Shown: positions 45,380 to 54,090 of the stretch, one piece after another
How the letters are laid out: the number at the start of each line of letters is the position of its first letter
How positions within the stretch are numbered: the stretch's first letter is position 1
NCBI RefSeq assembly: GCF_900111875.1
Contig: NZ_FOJU01000005.1
Span: 310,001-374,000, forward strand
DNA from: Poseidonocella pacifica
GTDB taxonomy: Bacteria; Pseudomonadota; Alphaproteobacteria; Rhodobacterales; Rhodobacteraceae
Direction: 5' to 3'
DNA: 64,000 nt
Translations under genes and position numbers: made by a program
The notes under the pieces: generated by a model
The model's database searches: none
The model's input: the letters and a program-made list of their open reading frames with translations, nothing else
What the model was told of the DNA's origin: nothing

Positions 45380-45748
45380 TCATGACAGACCGACGCCAAG
45401 CGCAGTGGCGACCATGAGGAAGAGGACCGGCGTCCAGAGCAGGCGCTCTGGGCGCGAGGGGCTGGCGGCGTTCGCGGCGAGTGACAGCAGCGTGAGCGCG
45501 AGGGCGGGCCAGAACAGAGGCGCCAGCGGCGCCGCGCCGATGCCGGCCTTGGCGAGCACCGCCCCGGCCATGGTTGCGAGCAGCGCGACCTGGACCAGCG
45601 CCAGCGCCCGCCAGGCCGGCGGCAGGCGGCCGGGAAAGCGACCGCCGACCGTCAGGCGGCCGAGCGGGGCACCGGCGGCGGCGCCCAAGTGCATCAGCAT
45701 GGGCAGCGCGGTCAGCCCGGTATAGGCGAAGGCGAGGATCTGGATCAT
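45380..45748 (-). CDS. Small four-helix membrane protein (module 2)
   Basis: About 122 residues: MIQILAFAYTGLTALPMLMH, RALALVQVALLATMAGAVLA, WPALALTLLSLAANAAS and LLWTPVLFLMVATALGVGL are membrane segments. I do not recognise the family. It is 16 bases upstream of the SDR gene on the same strand, very likely co-transcribed, and takes the place that DUF4345/DUF1772 proteins take in module 1. Confidence 0.6.
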   Translation of the reverse strand: MIQILAFAYTGLTALPMLMHLGAAAGAPLGRLTVGGRFPGRLPPAWRALALVQVALLATMAGAVLAKAGIGAAPLAPLFWPALALTLLSLAANAASPSRPERLLWTPVLFLMVATALGVGLS

Positions 45749-45947
45749 GGACCGGACCCTCACCACCGTAGCAAGCGCGCCGGACGCGACCGCCGCGGAC
45801 TGCGCGACCTCCCCTCGGGCAAGCCGAGATCACCCCACAGGTGCCGGGGCTGAGACGTGCGGCGCCCTGTCGGGTGGCCCGCCCCCCCGGTCAGTAGGTG
45901 GTGCAGGCCCTCCATTCGGGTGCGGACATCATGCATGGCTTCCTCCC

Positions 45948-46313
45948 TCAGTTCACGACCGCGTGGCCGCGGCCGCGCAGGCAGTTTAGGACGATGTCCT
46001 CGCGCGTGTCGGCTGCCTCGGACGCGCCCGCCGCGGCGCCCGCCAGCGCGCCGACGATCGCCCCGCCCAGTGCGTCGCCCTCTTCGTCGACCTTGCCCAA
46101 CACGCCGCCGAGCCCGGCACCGATGGCCGCTGCCGCCATCGTTTCATGGTCCAGTTGCGACTGGTTTCGGGCAAGGCTTCGGCAGGCAGCGAGGTCGCTT
46201 TGGAACTGCGCGCGCGGCGCGCCGTCCAAGATCGGGTCCACATCCGCGCCTATGTCGGCGCAACCCGCCAGCAAGGCGGTCAGGCAGATGGGGGCGATTA
46301 ATATCGGTTTCAT
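45948..46313 (-). CDS. Lipoprotein with glycine-zipper domain
   Basis: A 121-residue protein with a lipoprotein signal (PICLTALLAGC, lipobox LLAGC with the lipidated Cys near residue 18), a Q-rich middle (LAACRSLARNQSQLDHETM) and alternating-Gly helices (AAIGAGLGGVLGKVDEEGDA; GGAIVGALAGAAAGASEAAD), the mark of glycine-zipper membrane-anchored lipoproteins. A final LNCLRGRGHAVV segment follows. It probably sits in the outer-membrane inner leaflet. Located between the AraC gene and the small membrane protein on the same strand. Confidence 0.78.
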   Translation of the reverse strand: MKPILIAPICLTALLAGCADIGADVDPILDGAPRAQFQSDLAACRSLARNQSQLDHETMAAAAIGAGLGGVLGKVDEEGDALGGAIVGALAGAAAGASEAADTREDIVLNCLRGRGHAVVN

Positions 46314-46412
46314 GTCATGTCTCCTTCGACGACCGAGGGTGTCGAGAAAGAAATTATCTGACCGCGCCGCTCGACGGCATGACCGCAGGGATCATCGGCT
46401 TGACCTGCGGCA

Positions 46413-47423
46413 TCAATCGCCGCGCCACGCGGTCGGGCTGGCGCCGGTCCAGCGCCGGAACGCCCGCACGAAGGCCGAGGCCTCCGAAAATCCCAGAAGG
46501 TATGCCGTCTCCCCGACCGAGACCTTGTCTGCGCTCAGGTAATCCATCGCCATTCGCCGACGCAGGTCGTCATGAACCTGCGCGAAGGTGACGCCCTCGT
46601 TCTTCAGTCGGCGGTAGAGCGTCTGTCGGCTTAGGCCGAGATCGCGCGCGATGCGATCCATCGAAAGCGTGCCCTCGTGCAGTTCCGCAAGCATCCGAGT
46701 CTCAACGGCAGAGCGCACGGTGTCATGCGTCGCAAGCTCGTCCAGTAGCGCGTCCGCATGGCGGGTGAAAATGCCGAAGACGTAGTCCTTGCCGCCATCG
46801 AACGCCTCGTCGAGCCAGACGGGATTGATGCGAAGCGCGTTGCGCGCCGCGCGGAACGTGACCGGCACACGGAAGAGCTCCGGGTAGCGATTGGCATGCG
46901 GCGGTGGGGCGTAGGTCACCTCCAGCGCCCGCTCGAACGGGTGTTCCGGCGCGGAACGGCGGAACTCGGAGATGAACCGTGCGAAGCTCGCCTCCGTGGC
47001 CATCCAGCTGCCGTCGCAGGGGCGGTGGTCCACCAGCCAGACCGCGTTCGTGTCCCGCACCAGTTCGAACCGGTCCCGTCCCCCGGGGATCGGCACGTCG
47101 GCCATGAGGCGCGAATAGCGGTTCAGCTGGTTCAGGCTGTGCGGGAAGGAGGAGGAGGCATGCACGATCTGGCCGACGATCGACATCATCTCCAGCCGGG
47201 TCTCCAGCACGTGTCGTAGGAGCAGCGAGGTGTCGCCTGTCGCCTCGATCCCGGTCGCGATGAGGGTCCGGTAGGAGGCGACCGGGATGCGGGTGTCCTG
47301 ATCCGCCAGATCGTCCTCCGTCAGCTTCGACGCCGCCATCAAGCTGTCTCGATGCACTCCTTCGGCCACGGCATAGTCGAGGAACGCGGTCGCGAAACCG
47401 GCGGCCATGGTTTGATCGGACAT
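46413..47423 (-). CDS. AraC family transcriptional regulator (module 2)
   Basis: A 336-residue regulator with the arabinose-binding-like N-terminal domain (LMAASKLTEDDLADQDTRIP, LLRHVLETRLEMMSIVGQIV) and a C-terminal AraC domain: LSMDRIARDLGLSRQTLYRRL and SVGETAYLLGFSEASAFVRAF, ending WTGASPTAWR. It resembles the module 1 AraC in length and domain order. The start at 47423 is chosen; a longer frame to 47681 has no family similarity. Presumably controls the lipoprotein, membrane protein and SDR genes downstream. Confidence 0.85.
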   Translation of the reverse strand: MSDQTMAAGFATAFLDYAVAEGVHRDSLMAASKLTEDDLADQDTRIPVASYRTLIATGIEATGDTSLLLRHVLETRLEMMSIVGQIVHASSSFPHSLNQLNRYSRLMADVPIPGGRDRFELVRDTNAVWLVDHRPCDGSWMATEASFARFISEFRRSAPEHPFERALEVTYAPPPHANRYPELFRVPVTFRAARNALRINPVWLDEAFDGGKDYVFGIFTRHADALLDELATHDTVRSAVETRMLAELHEGTLSMDRIARDLGLSRQTLYRRLKNEGVTFAQVHDDLRRRMAMDYLSADKVSVGETAYLLGFSEASAFVRAFRRWTGASPTAWRGD

Positions 47424-47538
47424 GCGGCAGTCTCCTCGGGTCAGGATCTTGATGCGCCCGGTCATGCCGTCGGCGAACCGGCGCTGCCAGATTGTCCCGA
47501 GACCTGACGCAGGGACAACCCCCTTGCTGCACCTCATG

Positions 47539-47874
47539 ATTGCACCGATCGCCTCACTCCTCGGTTGCTCCGCCTTGGCTTTCGCTGCCGAGCGGATCAT
47601 TGAAGCAGAGGTCGAGGCAAGAACCGGCCTTGCGAAGGTCGCGCGTTCGCCGCCTGCGCGCGTGGAGGTCACCATGGACATGTCACTGCTGCGGCGCGCC
47701 TGCTGGGAGGGGCTGGCGCTCGACGTCCGCTAACGCGACCTCGGTGGGGGGCACTGAGTGCCAGGTCTGGCCCCTCGGCATCAGCTACTCGGGCGGCGCA
47801 CTGAAGCTCTTGGTTTGGGCTGTCTCAAACAGGACTGGCGCGTCTTCCATGCATCCGGGATCGAGGACGCTTGA
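47539..47874 (+). pseudogene. YafY-type WYL-domain regulator, C-terminal remnant
   Basis: Fragments in different frames reconstruct the end of a WYL regulator. First, about 47539-47733: an AERIIEAEVEARTGL helix and LLRRACWEGLALDVR, then a TAA where a Tyr is expected, and RDLGGG. Next, in another frame, VWPLGISYSGGALKLLVWAV. Finally, in a third frame, LKQDWRVFHASGIEDA and a stop at 47872-47874. The known pattern is ...RYRD..G...WPLGL.YWG..W.L.AWCELR.DFR.FR.DRI. The helix-turn-helix half is gone. The remaining sequence to 47962 shows no gene. Confidence 0.5.
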
Positions 47875-47962
47875 CTTTGCGGCCGCGGCGCGTGTCCCTG
47901 CTGCGTGACTATGTGGCACGACGGGCCGAGTCCGGAGGAGCCGCGAAGGCATTGGCACACTT

Positions 47963-48673
47963 TCAGCGCGCGGCGGGCATGGGCCTGATGGTAGCCTCGG
48001 CTGCGCGGGCCGAGAGACCGTTGCGCCCGGTGATGGCCGGCGCCTCGCGGATCAGCGCCGGGTCGGTCAGCGCCACCACCATGAACAGCGCGAAATCGGT
48101 GCGCCGGGTCAGGTTGCTGGCGAGGATCGGGTCACCCACATGCCGGGCCCAGACCGGCAGGCCCTCGCTTGGGCCCTCCTCGAGATCCGAACCACGCACC
48201 ACGGTCCAGTCGCGATCCGAGGCGAAGACAAGATTAGTCGCGCGGACCTGGTCGTCGAGATCGGCAACGCGCAGCGCCCTGAGGATCGGGGTGCCAAACC
48301 CGACGATCACACGGATCTTCCAACCGTAGCGGTCGCGGCTGTCGCGGCTGATGTGCCACCCGCAGGAGAACACCAGCCGCGCCTTCGGCGGGGCGAGGTC
48401 GAGCACGGCGCGGGCGGTGCCCGAGGCGTAGTCCTGTACGCCCCAGGGCGCGAGAACCACCAGCACGCCATCGCAGCCGCGCGTGGCCGCCTTGATCACC
48501 GCGCGGTCGTCGGTGCGGCCGGGATGCACGGTGATTCGGTCTGCGAACCGGGCGAGCTTGCCGACGCTCTCGGGGCGGCAGACGCCGGTGACCTCGTAGC
48601 CGCGCGCCAGCGCGTGCTCGATCATGTATTGCCCGAGCTTGCCCGAAATGCCGACGATGCAGATGCGTTTCAT
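47963..48673 (-). CDS. NAD(P)H-binding atypical SDR protein (module 3)
   Basis: A 236-residue protein beginning MKRICIVGISGKLGQYMIEH, a nucleotide-binding turn of the NAD(P)H-binding/NmrA type, with GCDGVLVVLAPWGVQDYASG, RLVFSCGWHISRDSRD and RDWTVVRGSDLEEGPSEG. The usual catalytic Tyr-Lys of classical SDRs is not obvious. GGAGTTCCCCC precedes the start, 28 bases after the DUF4386 stop, so the two form an operon. Function likely parallels the reductase-like proteins of modules 1 and 2. Confidence 0.78.
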   Translation of the reverse strand: MKRICIVGISGKLGQYMIEHALARGYEVTGVCRPESVGKLARFADRITVHPGRTDDRAVIKAATRGCDGVLVVLAPWGVQDYASGTARAVLDLAPPKARLVFSCGWHISRDSRDRYGWKIRVIVGFGTPILRALRVADLDDQVRATNLVFASDRDWTVVRGSDLEEGPSEGLPVWARHVGDPILASNLTRRTDFALFMVVALTDPALIREAPAITGRNGLSARAAEATIRPMPAAR

Positions 48674-48701
48674 GGGGGAACTCCTTGCGATAAGGGGAGG
48701 A

Positions 48702-49424
48702 TCAGGCCGCGGCGGGACGCGGCGCGGGGATACGCGGGCCGCGGGACACCAGCCAGAGCGCGAAGCCGATCTCGGCCAGCGTCACGACGAGCAGCAGCGC
48801 GATCTTCACCGCTTCGAGCGCGGCGGCGTCCGGCAGGGCGAACATCTGCACGCTGTCGACGAGGTAGCCCGTGCCGCCGAGGATCAGGCCGAGTCCGAGG
48901 AGCCGGGGGTAGAACCCCGAGCGCAGGACCAGCGTGCCCAACAGCATCAGGTGCAGCCAGAAGAAGACCTGCCAGATCCAGACGCCGGCATCGTGGACGT
49001 GCCGCATCAGGCCGGCCAGTTCGAACCGCTGCGCCGCGCTGAAGCTGTCGAGCGGCACCGTGCCGTCGGCCAGCGCCAGCGACGCGGCATGGAAGAACAG
49101 CATCGCCGCCATCACCGAGACCATCATCAGCCGCGCATAGGAAGCGGCGAGCGCGAGCGTCGCGTTCACCGGCCGGAACATTAAGTAGAGCATGACCGAA
49201 ACGAGCACCTCGGCAATCATCATCACCACATCGCCCACGAGGCCCGCGTGGAATAGGCCGCGCCGCTCGGCGATGTTGGCGAAGGTGGCCGCCGGATCGC
49301 CGGCGACGTTCAGCACGCCCGGCACGTAGAGGATCGAAAAGCCTCCGGCAAAGGCGATGAGGAGATAGAGCGCCCCGGTCAGGCGGGCATAGGCGCGGGA
49401 GGAAGGGTCTCGAGGTAGATGCAT
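48702..49424 (-). CDS. DUF4386 family membrane protein (module 3)
   Basis: A 240-residue protein with six helices. YARLTGALYLLIAFAGGFSI, VPGVLNVAGDPAATFANIAE, LFHAGLVGDVVMMIAEVLVS and LPDAAALEAVKIALLLVVTL match DUF4386. Function unknown. AAGGAGGCCCGCG precedes the ATG at 49424. It diverges from a LysR gene about 100 bases away and is followed by the NAD(P)H-binding gene. Confidence 0.82.
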   Translation of the reverse strand: MHLPRDPSSRAYARLTGALYLLIAFAGGFSILYVPGVLNVAGDPAATFANIAERRGLFHAGLVGDVVMMIAEVLVSVMLYLMFRPVNATLALAASYARLMMVSVMAAMLFFHAASLALADGTVPLDSFSAAQRFELAGLMRHVHDAGVWIWQVFFWLHLMLLGTLVLRSGFYPRLLGLGLILGGTGYLVDSVQMFALPDAAALEAVKIALLLVVTLAEIGFALWLVSRGPRIPAPRPAAA

Positions 49425-49515
49425 CGCGGGCCTCCTTTCGGCGTGACGTTGCGGCATGCGAACCTTCTACGCCCTGTCGTCCCTGCGGGGAATTGACCGA
49501 TCTTGCCGAACTGGT

Positions 49516-49529
49516 ATGCAAATTCGCAT
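49516..49529. promoter_or_regulatory. Dyad operator overlapping the LysR start
   Basis: ATGC (49516-49519), AAATTC, GCAT (49526-49529): a dyad containing a T-N11-A-like LysR pattern, lying across the probable ATG at 49528 and between the divergent DUF4386 gene and the LysR gene. It could serve autoregulation and divergent control. The dyad is short, so chance is possible. Confidence 0.4.
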
Positions 49530-50415
49530 GGATTGGCGAAGCGTCACCTTCGACTGGAACCGAGCTCGGGCCTTTCTCGTAACGGCCGAGGAAGGTTCTC
49601 TGTCGGCTGCCGCTCGCGCCCTGAAGCTGGCGCAACCGACGCTTGGCCGGCAGGTCGAGGCGCTGGAGACCGAGCTTGGGGTCGCGTTGTTTGAACGCTC
49701 AGGCCGCGGGCTGCGCCTGACGCCTTCCGGGCACGAATTGCTCGAGCATGCGCGGATCATGGGCGAAGGTGCCCGCGCCCTTCATCTTGCCGCCTGGGGC
49801 CAGACCGAAGCGCTGGAGGGCGAGGTGGCGATCTCTGCGTCAGACGCCTATGCCAGCTATCTTCTGCCGCCGATCCTCGCGCGGCTGCATCGGTCCGAAC
49901 CGCGCATCCGTATCGAAGTGGTGGTGTCCAACGCCTTGTCGGATCTGTCGCGGCGCGAGGCGGATATCGCAGTGCGCAATGTCCGGCCGACCGAGCCCGA
50001 TCTGATCGCGCGCCGGGTCTGCGACGCCTCGGCGCGGCTCTACGCGGCGCCCCGCTACCTGGACCGTCTGGGGCGGCCCGGCACGGCCGCGGGTTTTTCC
50101 TCGGCGGAGTTCATCGAGATCGAGGCCCCGGGCAATCTCATGAAGCTGCTCAATACCAAGGGCTTCGCCCTCGACGCGGGAAACTTTCCCTATAGGTGCC
50201 GCAGCTTCACGGTGATGTGGGAGATGGTGCGGCAGGGCATGGGGATCGGTATCCTCGACGACCGCATCGGCGATGCCGATCCGCTGGTCGAGCGTGCCGT
50301 GCCGGGCTTCGCGGCGATCTATTTCCCGGTCTGGATCGTTGCCCATCGCGACATCGCTCGGTCCCGCCGGTTGCGGGTGGTCTTTGACGCGTTGGTGGAA
50401 GGGTTTTCAACCTGA
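49528..50415 (+). CDS. LysR family transcriptional regulator (module 3)
   Basis: About 295 residues. The N-terminal helix-turn-helix reads FLVTAEEGSLSAAARALKLA followed by QPTLGRQVEALETELG, and the C-terminal substrate-binding domain has GEVAISASDAYASYLLPPIL, DIAVRNVRPTEPDLIAR and MVRQGMGIGILDDRIGD. Starts at 49516 and 49528 are both possible. Divergent from DUF4386 and the NAD(P)H-binding gene, which it probably regulates, completing a third regulator-reductase-membrane protein set. Confidence 0.86.
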   Translation: MDWRSVTFDWNRARAFLVTAEEGSLSAAARALKLAQPTLGRQVEALETELGVALFERSGRGLRLTPSGHELLEHARIMGEGARALHLAAWGQTEALEGEVAISASDAYASYLLPPILARLHRSEPRIRIEVVVSNALSDLSRREADIAVRNVRPTEPDLIARRVCDASARLYAAPRYLDRLGRPGTAAGFSSAEFIEIEAPGNLMKLLNTKGFALDAGNFPYRCRSFTVMWEMVRQGMGIGILDDRIGDADPLVERAVPGFAAIYFPVWIVAHRDIARSRRLRVVFDALVEGFST

Positions 50416-50925
50416 AGATCGCCTCGTCGCCCAGTCATGTGCGGGCCCCTGAAGGTCAGGATGCAACTTTTCTACGGCGAGACGCGGCACACCGTCCGAG
50501 GGGCGACCATGGCTCCGGCTTGCCCGGTTGAGACTGCGGCGACACGGCTGCGTCATTTCAAGAAACACTGCGGTCACACTGTATCAACCGGGCAATCAAG
50601 CGCGATATCGACTTGGCGATATCCGTCTGGTCTCAACAGAGCGACGATGAGCAGCTGAGAGTTCGCAACATGTTCGAGCGTGACAACTGAGCGAGGCTAC
50701 CAGGTCAGTAAGGTCAATAATGGAAGCTTTCTGCCGTTCCATACCGTGGCTGCTCGCGGCCCAAAGAAGCCGTTGCCGACACAGTCAGATGCTGCATTGC
50801 AGCGACGCCAATCTGGCCATTCGCATACTATAGCACGGCTTTCAAAGCGGCCTTCTAAACGCGTGGGACAAGTCGGTGACGAACCGTTAAGATGCTAACC
50901 AAAATGAACAGCCTGAGGACATCCT
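50416..50925 (+). other. Intergenic stretch with a possible gene remnant (50532-50690)
   Basis: No intact gene is seen. From 50532 to a TGA at 50688-50690 one frame stays open for 52 codons and reads gene-like: ...SFQETLRSHCINRAIKRDID then LAISVWSQQSDDEQLRVRNM and FERDN. It has no start codon before codon 28 and is preceded by a TGA. I do not recognise it. The rest of the stretch shows nothing clear except a short GCGATATC direct repeat near 50605-50625. Confidence 0.3.
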
Positions 50926-51675
50926 ATGACAATTACCCACGAAGATGAGCTCAATGGCCTTAAAGAAATTGGCCGGATCGTCGCAAACACTATGCACGGC
51001 ATGGCCAGAGCGATGGAACCGGGCATGAAGACGCGAGAGCTTGACGACATCGGCCGCGCGCTCTTGGATCTTGAGGGGGCGGTGTCCGCGCCTGAACAGC
51101 TTTATGATTTTCCGGGTGCGACCTGCATTAGTGTGAATGAGGAGATCGCACATGGCATCCCGAGCGAGCGCGTTATCGGTGCCGGGGACTTAGTGAACAT
51201 CGATGTCTCGGCGTCAAAGAATGGCTTCTTTGCCGACACCGGCGCGACCTTCCGTGTGGGCACGGTCAAACCATCGCTGGATCGCCTTTGCAAGGACGGG
51301 AAACGCGCGATGGAGATTGGGATCAGGCAAGTTGGCAGCAACAGGCCGCTTGCAGGCATTGGGAAAGCAGTAGGCAGATTTGCATCGGACCACGGCTATA
51401 CACTTATCCAGAATCTGGCCAGTCATGGTGTCGGACGATCGTTGCACGAATACCCATCTGAAATCGCAACTTGGCCCACGCGGCGCGAAAAACGGCGCAT
51501 GAACAAAGGGCTGGTGCTCACGGTCGAACCGTTCCTGTCCACAGGCGGCCTTTGGGCAGCGGAACGCGATGATGAATGGACACTCTATAGCGAACCCGCC
51601 GCGCCTGTCGTCCAATTTGAGCACACGGTCGTTACGACTGATCGCGTGCCGATTGTCGTGACGTTGCCTGATTGA
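50926..51675 (+). CDS. map: Type I methionine aminopeptidase (accessory paralogue)
   Basis: A 249-residue enzyme with all type I metal-binding positions: Asp in LVNIDVSASK, Asp in FFADTGATF, His in LASHGVGRSLHE, Glu in LTVEPF and Glu in QFEHTVV. The substrate-binding His is in EEIAHGIPSER. It removes N-terminal methionine from new proteins. AGGACATCCT precedes the start. It lies among accessory genes rather than with ribosomal genes, so it is likely a second copy; whether a housekeeping map exists elsewhere cannot be seen here. Confidence 0.9.
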   Translation: MTITHEDELNGLKEIGRIVANTMHGMARAMEPGMKTRELDDIGRALLDLEGAVSAPEQLYDFPGATCISVNEEIAHGIPSERVIGAGDLVNIDVSASKNGFFADTGATFRVGTVKPSLDRLCKDGKRAMEIGIRQVGSNRPLAGIGKAVGRFASDHGYTLIQNLASHGVGRSLHEYPSEIATWPTRREKRRMNKGLVLTVEPFLSTGGLWAAERDDEWTLYSEPAAPVVQFEHTVVTTDRVPIVVTLPD

Positions 51676-51865
51676 ACTGAATGCTCATTCAAAAGACCAA
51701 CCATTTCGGCCCGAACCAGCCGTTCGCATGGTGCCGCGCCGCTGCAGTGCGGCTTCCAGGAAGCGGACATCTAAAAATATGTCGCTATCAAACTGACTGA
51801 GAATTACTTTTTGAGGCCACGCTTTGCTCGGGATCGTCATGCATGCTGACGGGCACTTGCATAAC

Positions 51866-52735
51866 TTAGCCTCCATGAATGGTCCCCAACCAATCAAGAA
51901 AAACGCTCAAACGGCGTAGCCCTGAAACGCGGGTGAGGTAGAGCGCGGAGATATCCAGCGGGTCTGCATCAAGTCGACCCGGGAAAAGCTCAACCAAATG
52001 CCCGGCTTGGATGTCGTCTGCGATCATGAAATCGGAAAACCGCGCGATGCCCAGACCGCCTAATACCATCTGTCGCACGGCCTCTCCATTGCCCGCTGTC
52101 ACGGCGGGGGGCACCGTCACGGGGGTGGACAAACCAGCAAAGCGCAGCGTGTTGATATGATCTGGCGCAGCGAAGCGCACTTGCTCCAGCTGTGCGAGGT
52201 CGGCTGGCGTCTTTGGCCAGCTGTTGCGATCGAGATATTCCGGCGTGGCCACCAATTTCCAAGCCGTGCGCCCCAAGGGGCGATGCAACATGTCGCTATC
52301 AGGCAAATTTCCAAGCCGGATTGCAACGTCGGAGTGACTGCCGATCAAGTCCACCAGCGTGTCTGTCATGTCGATAGACAACTGGATGCCGGGGTATTGC
52401 GCGTGAAACTCTGCCAGTCGCGGCGCGAGGACGTGTAGAACGTAAGGAACTGGTGCGTTCACCCGCAGAGGTCCGGCGGGGGCCCGGCTGCTGGTTGCGA
52501 TTTCCTGCAGGGTTTCACTGCGGTCCAAGATCTCGCGTGCCTCGGCCAGAACGGCGGCGCCTTCGGGGGTGATTTCGATGGACCGCGTGGTCCGCCGCAG
52601 CAATGTGACTTTCAACTGCTCCTCCAGCCGAGTGACCGACCGGCTGAGCGTGGAGGCCGACACCCCCCTGCGCCGCGCGGATTCAGCAAAGCCGCCATCA
52701 TCGACGATCCCGACAAAAGCAGCCAAATCCCCCAT
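51866..52735 (-). CDS. LysR family transcriptional regulator
   Basis: About 289 residues: the helix-turn-helix FVGIVDDGGFAESARRRGVS followed by ASTLSRSVTRLEEQL, and a substrate-binding domain with PAGPLRVNAPVPYVLHVLAP, DVAIRLGNLPDSDMLHRPLG and MVLGGLGIARFSDFMIADDI. It belongs to the CrgA/DmlR-like group. Diverges from the MFS transporter gene by about 110 bases and probably controls the MFS-LLM-AKR operon. The preceding 190 bases (51676-51865) show no gene. Confidence 0.87.
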   Translation of the reverse strand: MGDLAAFVGIVDDGGFAESARRRGVSASTLSRSVTRLEEQLKVTLLRRTTRSIEITPEGAAVLAEAREILDRSETLQEIATSSRAPAGPLRVNAPVPYVLHVLAPRLAEFHAQYPGIQLSIDMTDTLVDLIGSHSDVAIRLGNLPDSDMLHRPLGRTAWKLVATPEYLDRNSWPKTPADLAQLEQVRFAAPDHINTLRFAGLSTPVTVPPAVTAGNGEAVRQMVLGGLGIARFSDFMIADDIQAGHLVELFPGRLDADPLDISALYLTRVSGLRRLSVFLDWLGTIHGG

Positions 52736-52846
52736 GCGCAGCAATTCGTGCAGTTTCTGCAATGATCCATTCCAAAGTTGCCTGTTCTCGCAATAGATAG
52801 CGACAGGCATATACGGCGTCGACATCAAATCTATTGGAGAAACCCG

Positions 52847-54028
52847 ATGCCACTTGCCCTTTGGGCGCTGACCATCAGCGCTTTCGCCGTCGGAACGACC
52901 GAGTTCGTTATCGTCGGTCTGCTTCCCACCATCGCCGCCGATCTTGGCGTGTCCATCCCCTCCGCTGGCCTTCTGGTCAGCCTCTATGCGCTTGGCGTGA
53001 CCATCGGCGCGCCGGTGCTGACGGCCATGGCGGATCGCGTGCCGCGCAAGACGCTGCTGCTGCTCTTGCTGGCACTGTTCACGCTCGGGAATGCTTATGC
53101 CGCCTTCGCGCCGGACTACGGCAGCCTTGTCGCTGCGCGCTTCATCACCGGCCTGGCGCATGGCGTGTTCTTCGCCATCGCCTCGACCATCGCCACCGAT
53201 CTTGTGGAGCCTGAAAAGGAAAGCTCGGCCATCGCGCTGGTGTTCCTTGGCCTGACCGTCGCGTTGGTGACGGGGGTGCCTTTGGGGACCTTCATCGGCC
53301 AGAACTTCGGCTGGCAGTCGACCTTCCTTGGCGTCGTCGCATTGGGTGTCATCGGCTTTGTCGCCTCCGCCGTGCTGGTGCCCGCAAACCTGACCCGAAC
53401 CGCCTCTGCCGGGATCAAGGCACAGTTGCAGGTGCTGACCTCGCCGCACCTTTTGCTGGTCTATCTGATCACCGCTGTCGGCTATGGCGGCAACTTCATC
53501 GCCTTCACCTTCCTTGCGCCGATGCTGAATGAAGTCACGGGTCTGTCTGCGGGGGCGGTCAGCCTTGTGCTGCTGCTCTACGGTGCATCTGTCGCCGTGG
53601 GGAATATCGCCGGCGGTAAGCTGGCCGACCGTATCGGGGCGGTAGCGTCCTTGACCGTGATCTTTACTGGCCTTGCGATATCACTGGTCGCACTCGGAGC
53701 GCTCCTCACCAGCCCGATTGCAGCCATCGCGGTTGCGGCCTTCTGGGGCGGCTTTGCCTTCGCCAACGTGCCACCGCTGCAGTCTTACGTCGTGCAAATC
53801 GCACGCGAAGTCTCACCGGGTGCGGTTGATGTGGCGTCTGGTTTGAACATCGGTGCGTTCAATCTTGGTATTGCCGGGGGTGCATGGGCCGGGGGGCTTG
53901 TGGTGGAAGGCATCGGCCTTGCCGCTGCGCCCTACATCGCTGCAGGAGTGGTGGGTGTCGGGATCGTTCTGGTGCGCCTGTCAGGCAGGCTGAACGCGAC
54001 AATGCCCCAAGCTGTTGCTGCCGAATAA
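52847..54028 (+). CDS. MFS transporter, DHA1 drug-efflux type
   Basis: A 393-residue, twelve-helix permease. Motifs: ISAFAVGTTEFVIVGLLPTI (helix 1, typical of the AraJ/YdhP/NepI-like group), GAPVLTAMADRVPRKTLLL (motif A between helices 2 and 3), RFITGLAHGVFFAIAS, and VTGVPLGTFIGQNFGWQSTF (motif C region). The start at 52847 follows TTGGAGAAACCCG. It likely exports a small toxic molecule. Followed by LLM-flavin and aldo-keto reductase genes on the same strand. Confidence 0.88.
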   Translation: MPLALWALTISAFAVGTTEFVIVGLLPTIAADLGVSIPSAGLLVSLYALGVTIGAPVLTAMADRVPRKTLLLLLLALFTLGNAYAAFAPDYGSLVAARFITGLAHGVFFAIASTIATDLVEPEKESSAIALVFLGLTVALVTGVPLGTFIGQNFGWQSTFLGVVALGVIGFVASAVLVPANLTRTASAGIKAQLQVLTSPHLLLVYLITAVGYGGNFIAFTFLAPMLNEVTGLSAGAVSLVLLLYGASVAVGNIAGGKLADRIGAVASLTVIFTGLAISLVALGALLTSPIAAIAVAAFWGGFAFANVPPLQSYVVQIAREVSPGAVDVASGLNIGAFNLGIAGGAWAGGLVVEGIGLAAAPYIAAGVVGVGIVLVRLSGRLNATMPQAVAAE

Positions 54029-54090
54029 CCTTGCTTGCCTCGCCCTATCTTGGTGCGGCGAGGCAAGCCAATGAACTGGAGCTGCGTATC

